Under the pieces are notes generated by a model. That model had not been told where the DNA came from. It made no database searches and worked only from the letters and a program-made list of their open reading frames with translations. From assembly GCF_042242105.1 (NCBI RefSeq), contig NC_092012.1, forward strand, positions 28,062,978-28,126,977: a stretch of DNA of 64,000 nucleotides. Reading direction: 5' to 3'. The position numbers were made by a program, and so were the translations under genes. Below, one piece after another: positions 1-12,419 of this stretch; the first letter of the stretch is position 1; the number at the start of each line of letters is the position of its first letter. The stretch comes from Pempheris klunzingeri (lineage: Eukaryota > Chordata > Actinopteri > Acropomatiformes > Pempheridae).

Positions 1-490
1 ACCTTCACATATTTTTCGCTGGGTTTCACTTGGTTGTTTTTCACCTTTTGTAGTGCTGTGGAGTGGTTTTCTATCAGCTGGTCCCCAATCAAGATTTTGC
101 GGCACTTTGCACATGGGTGATGCGATACTCGGTCCGACCAATGCTGTCACAACATGCCACTCATCAATGGGTGGCGCTAACGTGACAAAATATGGTGCAA
201 CGTGAAAGCAAAGGCACGCAAGAAGAAGACTGCTAGCTCGTGCACATGGATTTAAATAACTCAGGGCTTGTTCACTTTAGTAATCGACTCAAAACTCTAT
301 AAACTGGCCTAAGTCTATAATGCATGTGGTGTCTTCGAATAGGTGCTTGATATATGTGGCATCGTCTTGACGAAAGTCGACCACATGCAACAGCCAGATG
401 ACGCTCCTGTGGCCTACTTGGTCAAAGTTTGCCACAGATATTGCTTCAAGCTTGACATTGTGCAAGTGTGGCACTAAAGGTTATCTTTTG

Positions 491-563
491 CGCCCAATGG
501 GGGGCTCGAACCCACGACCCTGAGATTAAGAGTCTCATGCTCTACCGACTGAGCTAACCGGGC
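491..563 (-). tRNA. tRNA-Lys(CTT), array copy 1
   Basis: The minus strand folds as a 73-nt cloverleaf. The acceptor stem GCCCGGT pairs with ATTGGGC using two G-U pairs, with discriminator G. The D arm is GCTC/GAGC. The anticodon stem is TGAGA/TCTCA with loop CTCTTAA and anticodon CTT, which reads AAG (Lys). The T loop is TTCGAGC. A box (TAGCTCAGTCGG) and B box (GGTTCGAGCCC) are both present, so internal Pol III promotion is expected. CCA is not encoded and no intron is present, so this is not a retroposed tRNA. In this copy the T stem reads CCCCC instead of CCCAC on its 3' side, which puts a T-C mismatch at pair 50-64. Confidence 0.93.
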
Positions 564-973
564 CACAATTACTCTTCAAAAGCAGCCTTTTTCGCTCCTG
601 TGATGATAAAACCTTCACATATTTTTCGCTGGGTTTCACTTGGTTGTTTTTCACCTTTTGTAGTGCTGTGGAGTGGTTTTCTATCAGCTGGTCCCCAATC
701 AAGATTTTGCGGCACTTTGCACATGGGTGATGCGATACTCGGTCCGACCAATGCTGTCACAACATGCCACTCATCAATGTTAAGATTAAGCTTGACATTC
801 ATGTGCATGTGGTGTCTTCGAATAGGTGCTTGATATATGTGGCATCGTCTTGACGAAAGTCGACCACATGCAACAGCCAGATGACGCTCCCGTGGCCTAC
901 TTGGTCAAAGTTTGCCACAGATATTGCTTCAAGCTTGACATTGTGCAAGTGTGGCACTAAAGGTTATCTTTTG

Positions 974-1046
974 CGCCCAATGTGGGGCTCGAACCCACGA
1001 CCCTGAGATTAAGAGTCTCATGCTCTACCGACTGAGCTAACCGGGC
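974..1046 (-). tRNA. tRNA-Lys(CTT), array copy 2
   Basis: Array consensus sequence with a fully paired T stem. The spacer downstream of its 3' end (563-974 on the plus strand) lacks about 127 bp found in the other spacers, so the nearest run of four T on the transcribed strand lies about 360 nt away (plus-strand AAAA near 607-610). Confidence 0.95.
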
Positions 1047-1583
1047 CACAATTACTCTTCAAAAGCAGCCTTTTTCGCTCCTGTGATGATAAAACCTTCA
1101 CATGTTTTTCGCTGGGTTTCACTTGGTTGTTTTTCACCTTTTGTAGTGCTGTGGAGTGGTTTTCTATCAGCTGGTCCCCAATCAAGATTTTGCGGCACTT
1201 TGCACATGGGTGATGCGATACTCGGTCCGACCAATGCTGTCACAACATGCCACTCATCAATGGGTGGCGCTAACGTGACAAAATATGGTGCAACGTGAAA
1301 GCAAAGGCACGCAAGAAGAAGACTGCTAGCTCGTGCACATGGAGTTAAATAACTCAGGGCTTGTTCACTTTAGTAATCGACTCAAAACTCTATAAACTGG
1401 CCTAAGTCTATAATGCATGTGGTGTCTTCGAATAGGTGCTTGATATATGTGGCATCGTCTTGACGAAAGTCGACCACATGCAACAGCCAGATGACGCTCC
1501 CGTGGCCTACTTGGTCAAAGTTTGCCACAGATATTGCTTCAAGCTTGACATTGTGCAAGTGTGGCACTAAAGGTTATCTTTTG

Positions 1584-1656
1584 CGCCCAATGTGGGGCTC
1601 GAACCCACGACCCTGAGATTAAGAGTCTCATGCTCTACCGACTGAGCTAACCGGGC
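1584..1656 (-). tRNA. tRNA-Lys(CTT), array copy 3
   Basis: Array consensus sequence. The 5' flank reads ACAATGAC on the plus strand instead of the usual ACAATTAC, a marker shared with copies 9, 10, 13 and 17. Confidence 0.96.
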
Positions 1657-2176
1657 CACAATGACTCTTCAAAAGCAGCCTTTTTCGCTCCTGTGATGAT
1701 AAAACCTTCACATATTTTTCGCTGGGTTTCACTTGGTTGTTTTTCACCTTTTGTAGTGCTGTGGAGCGGTTTTCTATCAGCTGGTCCCCAATCAAGATTA
1801 TGCGGCACTTTGCACATGGGTGATGGGATACTCGGTCCGACCAATGCTGTCACAACATGCCACTCATCAATGGGTGGCGCTAACGTGACAAAATATGGTG
1901 CAACGTGAAAGCAAAGGCACGCAAGAAGAAGACTGCTAGCTCGTGCACATGGAGTTAAATAACTCAGGGCTTGTTCACTTTAGTAATCGACTCTGAAAAC
2001 TCTATAAACTGGGCTAAGTCTATAATGCATGTGGTGTCTTCGAATAGGTGCTTGATATATGTGGCATCATCTTGACGAAAGTCGACCACATGCAACAGCC
2101 TACTTGGTCAAAGTTTGCCACAGATGTTGCTTCAAGCTTGACATTGTGCAAGTGTGGCACTAAAGGTTATCTTTTG

Positions 2177-2249
2177 CGCCCAATGTGGGGCTCGAACCCA
2201 CGACCCTGAGATTAAGAGTCTCATGCTCTACCGACTGAGCTAACCGGGC
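2177..2249 (-). tRNA. tRNA-Lys(CTT), array copy 4
   Basis: Array consensus sequence. The spacer between copies 3 and 4 has the 19-bp deletion and the 2-bp CTG-type insertion (593-bp period), the same type as the spacer between copies 9 and 10. Confidence 0.96.
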
Positions 2250-2776
2250 CACAATTACTCTTCAAAAGCAGCCTTTTTCGCTCCTGTGATGATAAAACCT
2301 TCACATATTTTTCGCTGGGTTTCACTTGGTTGTTTTTCACCTTTTGTAGTGCTGTGGAGCGGTTTTCTATCAGCTGGTCCCCAATCAAGATTTTGCGGCA
2401 GTTTGCACATGGGTGATGCGATACTCGGTCCGACCAATGTTGTCACAACATGCCACTCATCAATGGGTGGCGCTAACGTGACAAAATATGGTGCAACGTG
2501 AACGCAAGAAGAAGACTGCTAGCTCGTGCACATGGAGTTAAATAACTCAGGGCTTGTTCACTTTAGTAATCGACTCAAAACTCTATAAACTGGCCTAAGT
2601 CTATAATGCATGTGGTGTCTTCGAATAGGTGCTTGATATATGTGGCATCGTCTTGACGAAAGTCGACCACATGCAAACGCCAGATGGGGCTCCTGTGGCC
2701 TACTTGGTCAAAGTTTGCCGCAGATGTTGCTTCAAGCTTGACATTGTGCAAGTGTGGCACTAAAGGTTATCTTTTG

Positions 2777-2849
2777 CGCCCAATGTGGGGCTCGAACCCA
2801 CGACCCTGAGATTAAGAGTCTCATGCTCTACCGACTGAGCTAACCGGGC
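2777..2849 (-). tRNA. tRNA-Lys(CTT), array copy 5
   Basis: Array consensus sequence. The unit to its left is the 600-bp type, lacking 10 bp of the AAAGCAAAGGCACGC stretch. Confidence 0.96.
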
Positions 2850-3386
2850 CACAATTACTCTTCAAAAGCAGCCTTTTTCGCTCCTGTGATGATAAAACCT
2901 TCACATATTTTTCGCTGGGTTTCACTTGGTTGTTTTTCACCTTTTGTAGTGCTGTGGAGCGGTTTTCTATCAGCTGGTCCCCAATCAAGATTATGCGGCA
3001 CTTTGCACATGGGTGATGGGATACTCGGTCCGACCAATGCTGTCACAACATGCCACTCATCAATGGGTGGCGCTAACGTGACAAAATATGGTGCAACGTG
3101 AAAGCAAAGGCACGCAAGAAGAAGACTGCTAGCTCGTGCACATGGAGTTAAATAACTCAGGGCTTGTTCACTTTAGTAATCGACTCAAAACTCTATAAAC
3201 TGGCCTAAGTCTATAATGCATGTGGTGTCTTCGAATAGGTGCTTGATATATGTGGCATCGTCTTGACGAAAGTCGACCACATGCAACAGCCAGATGACGC
3301 TCCCGTGGCCTACTTGGTCAAAGTTTGCCACAGATATTGCTTCAAGCTTGACATTGTGCAAGTGTGGCACTAAAGGTTATCTTTTG

Positions 3387-3459
3387 CGCCCAATGTGGGG
3401 CTCGAACCCACGACCCTGAGATTAAGAGTCTCATGCTCTACCGACTGAGCTAACCGGGC
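3387..3459 (-). tRNA. tRNA-Lys(CTT), array copy 6
   Basis: Array consensus sequence. First of a run of four 610-bp periods (copies 5 to 9) that look almost identical, a recently homogenised block. Confidence 0.96.
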
Positions 3460-3996
3460 CACAATTACTCTTCAAAAGCAGCCTTTTTCGCTCCTGTGAT
3501 GATAAAACCTTCACATATTTTTCGCTGGGTTTCACTTGGTTGTTTTTCACCTTTTGTAGTGCTGTGGAGCGGTTTTCTATCAGCTGGTCCCCAATCAAGA
3601 TTATGCGGCACTTTGCACATGGGTGATGGGATACTCGGTCCGACCAATGCTGTCACAACATGCCACTCATCAATGGGTGGCGCTAACGTGACAAAATATG
3701 GTGCAACGTGAAAGCAAAGGCACGCAAGAAGAAGACTGCTAGCTCGTGCACATGGAGTTAAATAACTCAGGGCTTGTTCACTTTAGTAATCGACTCAAAA
3801 CTCTATAAACTGGCCTAAGTCTATAATGCATGTGGTGTCTTCGAATAGGTGCTTGATATATGTGGCATCGTCTTGACGAAAGTCGACCACATGCAACAGC
3901 CAGATGACGCTCCCGTGGCCTACTTGGTCAAAGTTTGCCACAGATATTGCTTCAAGCTTGACATTGTGCAAGTGTGGCACTAAAGGTTATCTTTTG

Positions 3997-4069
3997 CGCC
4001 CAATGTGGGGCTCGAACCCACGACCCTGAGATTAAGAGTCTCATGCTCTACCGACTGAGCTAACCGGGC
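3997..4069 (-). tRNA. tRNA-Lys(CTT), array copy 7
   Basis: Array consensus sequence. Part of the run of 610-bp units. Confidence 0.96.
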
Positions 4070-4606
4070 CACAATTACTCTTCAAAAGCAGCCTTTTTCG
4101 CTCCTGTGATGATAAAACCTTCACATATTTTTCGCTGGGTTTCACTTGGTTGTTTTTCACCTTTTGTAGTGCTGTGGAGCGGTTTTCTATCAGCTGGTCC
4201 CCAATCAAGATTATGCGGCACTTTGCACATGGGTGATGGGATACTCGGTCCGACCAATGCTGTCACAACATGCCACTCATCAATGGGTGGCGCTAACGTG
4301 ACAAAATATGGTGCAACGTGAAAGCAAAGGCACGCAAGAAGAAGACTGCTAGCTCGTGCACATGGAGTTAAATAACTCAGGGCTTGTTCACTTTAGTAAT
4401 CGACTCAAAACTCTATAAACTGGCCTAAGTCTATAATGCATGTGGTGTCTTCGAATAGGTGCTTGATATATGTGGCATCGTCTTGACGAAAGTCGACCAC
4501 ATGCAACAGCCAGATGACGCTCCTGTGGCCTACTTGGTCAAAGTTTGCCACAGATATTGCTTCAAGCTTGACATTGTGCAAGTGTGGCACTAAAGGTTAT
4601 CTTTTG

Positions 4607-4679
4607 CGCCCAATGTGGGGCTCGAACCCACGACCCTGAGATTAAGAGTCTCATGCTCTACCGACTGAGCTAACCGGGC
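4607..4679 (-). tRNA. tRNA-Lys(CTT), array copy 8
   Basis: Array consensus sequence. Part of the run of 610-bp units. Confidence 0.96.
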
Positions 4680-5216
4680 CACAATTACTCTTCAAAAGCA
4701 GCCTTTTTCGCTCCTGTGATGATAAAACCTTCACATATTTTTCGCTGGGTTTCACTTGGTTGTTTTTCACCTTTTGTAGTGCTGTGGAGTGGTTTTCTAT
4801 CAGCTGGTCCCCAATCAAGATTTTGCGGCAGTTTGCACATGGGTGATGCGATACTCGGTCCGACCAATGCTGTCACAACATGCCACTCATCAATGGGTGG
4901 CGCTAACGTGACAAAATATGGTGCAACGTGAAAGCAAAGGCACGCAAGAAGAAGACTGCTAGCTCGTGCACATGGAGTTAAATAACTCAGGGCTTGTTCA
5001 CTTTAGTAATCGACTCAAAACTCTATAAACTGGCCTAAGTCTATAATGCATGTGGTGTCTTCGAATAGGTGCTTGATATATGTGGCATCGTCTTGACGAA
5101 AGTCGACCACATGCAACAGCCAGATGACGCTCCCGTGGCCTACTTGGTCAAAGTTTGCCACAGATATTGCTTCAAGCTTGACATTGTGCAAGTGTGGCAC
5201 TAAAGGTTATCTTTTG

Positions 5217-5289
5217 CGCCCAATGTGGGGCTCGAACCCACGACCCTGAGATTAAGAGTCTCATGCTCTACCGACTGAGCTAACCGGGC
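5217..5289 (-). tRNA. tRNA-Lys(CTT), array copy 9
   Basis: Array consensus sequence. Its 5' flank carries the ACAATGAC marker, and the next unit is the same 593-bp type that follows copy 3, so the copy 3/4 and copy 9/10 units are sister duplicates 3,633 bp apart. Confidence 0.96.
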
Positions 5290-5809
5290 CACAATGACTC
5301 TTCAAAAGCAGCCTTTTTCGCTCCTGTGATGATAAAACCTTCACATATTTTTCGCTGGGTTTCACTTGGTTGTTTTTCACCTTTTGTAGTGCTGTGGAGC
5401 GGTTTTCTATCAGCTGGTCCCCAATCAAGATTATGCGGCACTTTGCACATGGGTGATGGGATACTCGGTCCGACCAATGCTGTCACAACATGCCACTCAT
5501 CAATGGGTGGCGCTAACGTGACAAAATATGGTGCAACGTGAAAGCAAAGGCACGCAAGAAGAAGACTGCTAGCTCGTGCACATGGAGTTAAATAACTCAG
5601 GGCTTGTTCACTTTAGTAATCGACTCTGAAAACTCTATAAACTGGGCTAAGTCTATAATGCATGTGGTGTCTTCGAATAGGTGCTTGATATATGTGGCAT
5701 CATCTTGACGAAAGTCGACCACATGCAACAGCCTACTTGGTCAAAGTTTGCCACAGATGTTGCTTCAAGCTTGACATTGTGCAAGTGTGGCACTAAAGGT
5801 TATCTTTTG

Positions 5810-5882
5810 CGCCCAATGTGGGGCTCGAACCCACGACCCTGAGATTAAGAGTCTCATGCTCTACCGACTGAGCTAACCGGGC
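5810..5882 (-). tRNA. tRNA-Lys(CTT), array copy 10
   Basis: Array consensus sequence with the ACAATGAC flank marker. The next period is 612 bp. Confidence 0.96.
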
Positions 5883-6421
5883 CACAATGACTCTTCAAAA
5901 GCAGCCTTTTTCGCTCCTGTGATGATAAAACCTTCACATATTTTTCGCTGGGTTTCACTTGGTTGTTTTTCACCTTTTGTAGTGCTGTGGAGCGGTTTTC
6001 TATCAGCTGGTCCCCAATCAAGATTATGCGGCACTTTGCACATGGGTGATGCGATACTCGGTCCGACCAATGCTGTCACAACATGCCACTCATCAATGGG
6101 TGGCGCTAACGTGACAAAATATGGTGCAACGTGAAAGCAAAGGCACGCAAGAAGAAGACTGCTAGCTCGTGCACATGGAGTTAAATAACTCAGGGCTTGT
6201 TCACTTTAGTAATCGACTCTGAAAACTCTATAAACTGGGCTAAGTATATAATGCATGCAGGGTCTTCGAATAGGTGCTTGATATATGTGGCATCGTCTTG
6301 ACGAAAGTCAACCACATGCAAACGCCAGATGGGGCTCCTGTGGCCTACTTGGTCAAAGTTTGCCGCAGATGTTGCTTCAAGCTTGACATTGTGCAAGTGT
6401 GGCACTAAAGGTTATCTTTTG

Positions 6422-6494
6422 CGCCCAATGTGGGGCTCGAACCCACGACCCTGAGATTAAGAGTCTCATGCTCTACCGACTGAGCTAACCGGGC
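6422..6494 (-). tRNA. tRNA-Lys(CTT), array copy 11
   Basis: Array consensus sequence. Opens the first of two 2,388-bp higher-order blocks with periods 610-591-587-600. Confidence 0.96.
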
Positions 6495-7031
6495 CACAAT
6501 TACTCTTCAAAAGCATCCTTTTTCGCTCCTGTGATGATAAAACCTTCACATATTTTTCGCTGGGTTTCACTTGGTTGTTTTTCACCTTTTGTAGTGCTGT
6601 GGAGTGGTTTTCTATCAGCTGGTCCCCAATCAAGATTTTGCGGCAGTTTGCACATGGGTGATGCGATACTCGGTCCGACCAATGCTGTCACAACATGCCA
6701 CTCATCAATGGGTGGCGCTAACGTGACAAAATATGGTGCAACGTGAAAGCAAAGGCACGCAAGAAGAAGACTGCTAGCTCGTGCACATGGAGTTAAATAA
6801 CTCAGGGCTTGTTCACTTTAGTAATCGACTCAAAACTCTATAAACTGGCCTAAGTCTATAATGCATGTGGTGTCTTCGAATAGGTGCTTGATATATGTGG
6901 CATCGTCTTGACGAAAGTCGACCACATGCAACAGCCAGATGACGCTCCTGTGGCCTACTTGGTCAAAGTTTGCCACAGATATTGCTTCAAGCTTGACATT
7001 GTGCAAGTGTGGCACTAAAGGTTATCTTTTG

Positions 7032-7104
7032 CGCCCAATGGGGGGCTCGAACCCACGACCCTGAGATTAAGAGTCTCATGCTCTACCGACTGAGCTAACC
7101 GGGC
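7032..7104 (-). tRNA. tRNA-Lys(CTT), array copy 12
   Basis: Full length, with the same T-stem change as copies 1 and 19 (3' side CCCCC, one T-C mismatch at pair 50-64). The rest of the cloverleaf is intact. Confidence 0.92.
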
Positions 7105-7622
7105 CACAATTACTCTTCAAAAGCAGCCTTTTTCGCTCCTGTGATGATAAAACCTTCACATATTTTTCGCTGGGTTTCACTTGGTTGTTTTTCACCTTTT
7201 GTAGTGCTGTGGAGTGGTTTTCTATCAGCTGGTCCCCAATCAAGATTTTGCGGCAGTTTGCACATGGGTGATGCGATACTCGGTCCGACCAATGCTGTCA
7301 CAACATGCCACTCATCAATGGGTGGCGCTAACGTGACAAAATATGGTGCAACGTGAAAGCAAAGGCACGCAAGAAGAAGACTGCTAGCTCGTGCACATGG
7401 AGTTAAATAACTCAGGGCTTGTTCACTTTAGTAATCGACTCAAAACTCTATAAACTGGCCTAAGTCTATAATGCATGTGGTGTCTTCGAATAGGTGCTTG
7501 ATATATGTGGCATCGTCTTGACGAAAGTCGACCACATGCAACAGCCTACTTGGTCAAAGTTTGCCACAGATGTTGCTTCAAGCTTGACATTGTGCAAGTG
7601 TGGCACTAAAGGTTATCTTTTG

Positions 7623-7695
7623 CGCCCAATGTGGGGCTCGAACCCACGACCCTGAGATTAAGAGTCTCATGCTCTACCGACTGAGCTAACCGGGC
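7623..7695 (-). tRNA. tRNA-Lys(CTT), array copy 13
   Basis: Array consensus sequence. The spacer on its 5' side (plus-strand right) has the 25-bp deletion near 7770, where TTTCATTACTAAGAGC replaces the longer stretch. Confidence 0.96.
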
Positions 7696-8209
7696 CACAA
7701 TGACTCTTCAAAAGCATCCTTTTTCGCTCCTGTGATGATAAAACCTTCACATATTTTTCGCTGGGTTTCATTACTAAGAGCGGTTTTCTATCAGCTGGTC
7801 CCCAATCAAGATCATGCGGCACTTTGCACATGGGTGATGCGATACTCGGTCCGACCAATGCTGTCACAACATGCCACTCATCAATGGGTGGCGCTAACGT
7901 GACAAAATATGGTGCAACGTGAAAGCAAAGGCACGCAAGAAGAAGACTGCTAGCTCGTGCACATGGAGTTAAATAACTCAGGGCTTGTTCACTTTAGTAA
8001 TCGACTCTGAAAACTCTATAAACTGGGCTAAGTCTATAATGCATGCAGGGTCTTCGAATAGGTGCTTGATATATGTGGCATCGTCTTGACGAAAGTCGAC
8101 CACATGCAAACGCCAGATGGGGCTCCTGTGGCCTACTTGGTCAAAGTTTGCCGCAGATGTTGCTTCAAGCTTGACATTGTGCAAGTGTGGCACTAAAGGT
8201 TATCTTTTG

Positions 8210-8282
8210 CGCCCAATGTGGGGCTCGAACCCACGACCCTGAGATTAAGAGTCTCATGCTCTACCGACTGAGCTAACCAGGC
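8210..8282 (-). tRNA. tRNA-Lys(CTT), array copy 14
   Basis: Full length. Acceptor base 4 is T instead of C, giving a T-G pair at 4-69, which is tolerated in RNA. The same change occurs in copy 18, exactly one 2,388-bp block away. Confidence 0.94.
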
Positions 8283-8809
8283 CACAATTACTCTTCAAAA
8301 GCAGCCTTTTTCGCTCCTGTGATGATAAAACCTTCACATATTTTTCGCTGGGTTTCACTTGGTTGTTTTTCACCTTTTGTAGTGCTGTGGAGCGGTTTTC
8401 TATCAGCTGGTCCCCAATCAAGATTTTGCGGCAGTTTGCACATGGGTGATGCGATACTCGGTCCGACCAATGTTGTCACAACATGCCACTCATCAATGGG
8501 TGGCGCTAACGTGACAAAATATGGTGCAACGTGAACGCAAGAAGAAGACTGCTAGCTCGTGCACATGGAGTTAAATAACTCAGGGCTTGTTCACTTTAGT
8601 AATCGACTCAAAACTCTATAAACTGGCCTAAGTCTATAATGCATGTGGTGTCTTCGAATAGGTGCTTGATATATGTGGCATCGTCTTGACGAAAGTCGAC
8701 CACATGCAAACGCCAGATGGGGCTCCTGTGGCCTACTTGGTCAAAGTTTGCCGCAGATGTTGCTTCAAGCTTGACATTGTGCAAGTGTGGCACTAAAGGT
8801 TATCTTTTG

Positions 8810-8882
8810 CGCCCAATGTGGGGCTCGAACCCACGACCCTGAGATTAAGAGTCTCATGCTCTACCGACTGAGCTAACCGGGC
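8810..8882 (-). tRNA. tRNA-Lys(CTT), array copy 15
   Basis: Array consensus sequence. Opens the second 2,388-bp higher-order block. Confidence 0.96.
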
Positions 8883-9419
8883 CACAATTACTCTTCAAAA
8901 GCAGCCTTTTTCGCTCCTGTGATGATAAAACCTTCACATATTTTTCGCTGGGTTTCACTTGGTTGTTTTTCACCTTTTGTAGTGCTGTGGAGCGGTTTTC
9001 TATCAGCTGGTCCCCAATCAAGATTATGCGGCACTTTGCACATGGGTGATGGGATACTCGGTCCGACCAATGCTGTCACAACATGCCACTCATCAATGGG
9101 TGGCGCTAACGTGACAAAATATGGTGCAACGTGAAAGCAAAGGCACGCAAGAAGAAGACTGCTAGCTCGTGCACATGGAGTTAAATAACTCAGGGCTTGT
9201 TCACTTTAGTAATCGACTCAAAACTCTATAAACTGGCCTAAGTCTATAATGCATGTGGTGTCTTCGAATAGGTGCTTGATATATGTGGCATCGTCTTGAC
9301 GAAAGTCGACCACATGCAACAGCCAGATGACGCTCCCGTGGCCTACTTGGTCAAAGTTTGCCACAGATATTGCTTCAAGCTTGACATTGTGCAAGTGTGG
9401 CACTAAAGGTTATCTTTTG

Positions 9420-9492
9420 CGCCCAATGTGGGGCTCGAACCCACGACCCTGAGATTAAGAGTCTCATGCTCTACCGACTGAGCTAACCGGGC
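9420..9492 (-). tRNA. tRNA-Lys(CTT), array copy 16
   Basis: Array consensus sequence. Equivalent in block position to copy 12 but without its T-stem mismatch. Confidence 0.96.
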
Positions 9493-10010
9493 CACAATTA
9501 CTCTTCAAAAGCAGCCTTTTTCGCTCCTGTGATGATAAAACCTTCACATATTTTTCGCTGGGTTTCACTTGGTTGTTTTTCACCTTTTGTAGTGCTGTGG
9601 AGTGGTTTTCTATCAGCTGGTCCCCAATCAAGATTTTGCGGCAGTTTGCACATGGGTGATGCGATACTCGGTCCGACCAATGCTGTCACAACATGCCACT
9701 CATCAATGGGTGGCGCTAACGTGACAAAATATGGTGCAACGTGAAAGCAAAGGCACGCAAGAAGAAGACTGCTAGCTCGTGCACATGGAGTTAAATAACT
9801 CAGGGCTTGTTCACTTTAGTAATCGACTCAAAACTCTATAAACTGGCCTAAGTCTATAATGCATGTGGTGTCTTCGAATAGGTGCTTGATATATGTGGCA
9901 TCGTCTTGACGAAAGTCGACCACATGCAACAGCCTACTTGGTCAAAGTTTGCCACAGATGTTGCTTCAAGCTTGACATTGTGCAAGTGTGGCACTAAAGG
10001 TTATCTTTTG

Positions 10011-10083
10011 CGCCCAATGTGGGGCTCGAACCCACGACCCTGAGATTAAGAGTCTCATGCTCTACCGACTGAGCTAACCGGGC
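10011..10083 (-). tRNA. tRNA-Lys(CTT), array copy 17
   Basis: Array consensus sequence. The spacer to its right has the same 25-bp deletion as the one next to copy 13. Confidence 0.96.
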
Positions 10084-10597
10084 CACAATGACTCTTCAAA
10101 AGCATCCTTTTTCGCTCCTGTGATGATAAAACCTTCACATATTTTTCGCTGGGTTTCATTACTAAGAGCGGTTTTCTATCAGCTGGTCCCCAATCAAGAT
10201 TATGCGGCACTTTGCACATGGGTGATGCGATACTCGGTCCGACCAATGCTGTCACAACATGCCACTCATCAATGGGTGGCGCTAACGTGACAAAATATGG
10301 TGCAACGTGAAAGCAAAGGCACGCAAGAAGAAGACTGCTAGCTCGTGCACATGGAGTTAAATAACTCAGGGCTTGTTCACTTTAGTAATCGACTCTGAAA
10401 ACTCTATAAACTGGGCTAAGTCTATAATGCATGCAGGGTCTTCGAATAGGTGCTTGATATATGTGGCATCGTCTTGACGAAAGTCGACCACATGCAAACG
10501 CCAGATGGGGCTCCTGTGGCCTACTTGGTCAAAGTTTGCCGCAGATGTTGCTTCAAGCTTGACATTGTGCAAGTGTGGCACTAAAGGTTATCTTTTA

Positions 10598-10670
10598 CGC
10601 CCAATGTGGGGCTCGAACCCACGACCCTGAGATTAAGAGTCTCATGCTCTACCGACTGAGCTAACCAGGC
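10598..10670 (-). tRNA. tRNA-Lys(CTT), array copy 18
   Basis: Full length. It shares the T4-G69 acceptor pair with copy 14. The first base after the discriminator is T instead of C on the transcribed strand. Confidence 0.94.
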
Positions 10671-11197
10671 CACAATTACTCTTCAAAAGCAGCCTTTTTC
10701 GCTCCTGTGATGATAAAACCTTCACATATTTTTCGCTGGGTTTCACTTGGTTGTTTTTCACCTTTTGTAGTGCTGTGGAGCGGTTTTCTATCAGCTGGTC
10801 CCCAATCAAGATTTTGCGGCAGTTTGCACATGGGTGATGCGATACTCGGTCCGACCAATGTTGTCACAACATGCCACTCATCAATGGGTGGCGCTAACGT
10901 GACAAAATATGGTGCAACGTGAACGCAAGAAGAAGACTGCTAGCTCGTGCACATGGAGTTAAATAACTCAGGGCTTGTTCACTTTAGTAATCGACTCAAA
11001 ACTCTATAAACTGGCCTAAGTCTATAATGCATGTGGTGTCTTCGAATAGGTGCTTGATATATGTGGCATCGTCTTGACGAAAGTCGACCACATGCAAACG
11101 CCAGATGGGGCTCCTGTGGCCTACTTGGTCAAAGTTTGCCGCAGATGTTGCTTCAAGCTTGACATTGTGCAAGTGTGGCACTAAAGGTTATCTTTTG

Positions 11198-11270
11198 CGC
11201 CCAATGGGGGGCTCGAACCCACGACCCTGAGATTAAGAGTCTCATGCTCTACCGACTGAGCTAACCGGGC
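11198..11270 (-). tRNA. tRNA-Lys(CTT), array copy 19
   Basis: Full length, with the T-stem 50-64 mismatch also seen in copies 1 and 12. Confidence 0.92.
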
Positions 11271-11807
11271 CACAATTACTCTTCAAAAGCAGCCTTTTTC
11301 GCTCCTGTGATGATAAAACCTTCACATATTTTTCGCTGGGTTTCACTTGGTTGTTTTTCACCTTTTGTAGTGCTGTGGAGTGGTTTTCTATCAGCTGGTC
11401 CCCAATCAAGATTTTGTGGCACTTTGCACATGGGTGATGCGATACTCGGTCCGACCAATGCTGTCACAACATGCCACTCATCAATGGGTGGCGCTAACGT
11501 GACAAAATATGGTGCAACGTGAAAGCAAAGGCACGCAAGAAGAAGACTGCTAGCTCGTGCACATGGAGTTAAATAACTCAGGGCTTGTTCACTTTAGTAA
11601 TCGACTCAAAACTCTATAAACTGGCCTAAGTCTATAATGCATGTGGTGTCTTCGAATAGGTGCTTGATATATGTGGCATCGTCTTGACGAAAGTCGACCA
11701 CATGCAACAGCCAGATGACGCTCCTGTGGCCTACTTGGTCAAAGTTTGCCACAGATATTGCTTCAAGCTTGACATTGTGCAAGTGTGGCACTAAAGGTTA
11801 TCTTTTG

Positions 11808-11880
11808 CGCCCAATGTGGGGCTCGAACCCACGACCCTGAGATTAAGAGTCTCATGCTCTACCGACTGAGCTAACCGGGC
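11808..11880 (-). tRNA. tRNA-Lys(CTT), array copy 20
   Basis: Array consensus sequence. The next period is 612 bp. Confidence 0.96.
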
Positions 11881-12419
11881 CACAATTACTCTTCAAAAGC
11901 AGCCTTTTTCGCTCCTGTGATGATAAAACCTTCACATATTTTTCGCTGGGTTTCACTTGGTTGTTTTTCACCTTTTGTAGTGCTGTGGAGCGGTTTTCTA
12001 TCAGCTGGTCCCCAATCAAGATTATGCGGCACTTTGCACATGGGTGATGCGATACTCGGTCCGACCAATGCTGTCACAACATGCCACTCATCAATGGGTG
12101 GCGCTAACGTGACAAAATATGGTGCAACGTGAAAGCAAAGGCACGCAAGAAGAAGACTGCTAACTCGTGCACATGGAGTTAAATAACTCAGGGCTTGTTC
12201 ACTTTAGTAATCGACTCTGAAAACTCTATAAACTGGGCTAAGTCTATAATGCATGTGGTGTCTTCGAATAGGTGCTTGATATATGTGGCATCGTCTTGAC
12301 GAAAGTCGACCACATGCAACAGCCAGATGACGCTCCTGTGGCCTACTTGGTCAAAGTTTGCCAGAGATGTTGCTTCAAGCTTGACATTGTGCAAGTGTGG
12401 CACTAAAGGTTATCTTTTG

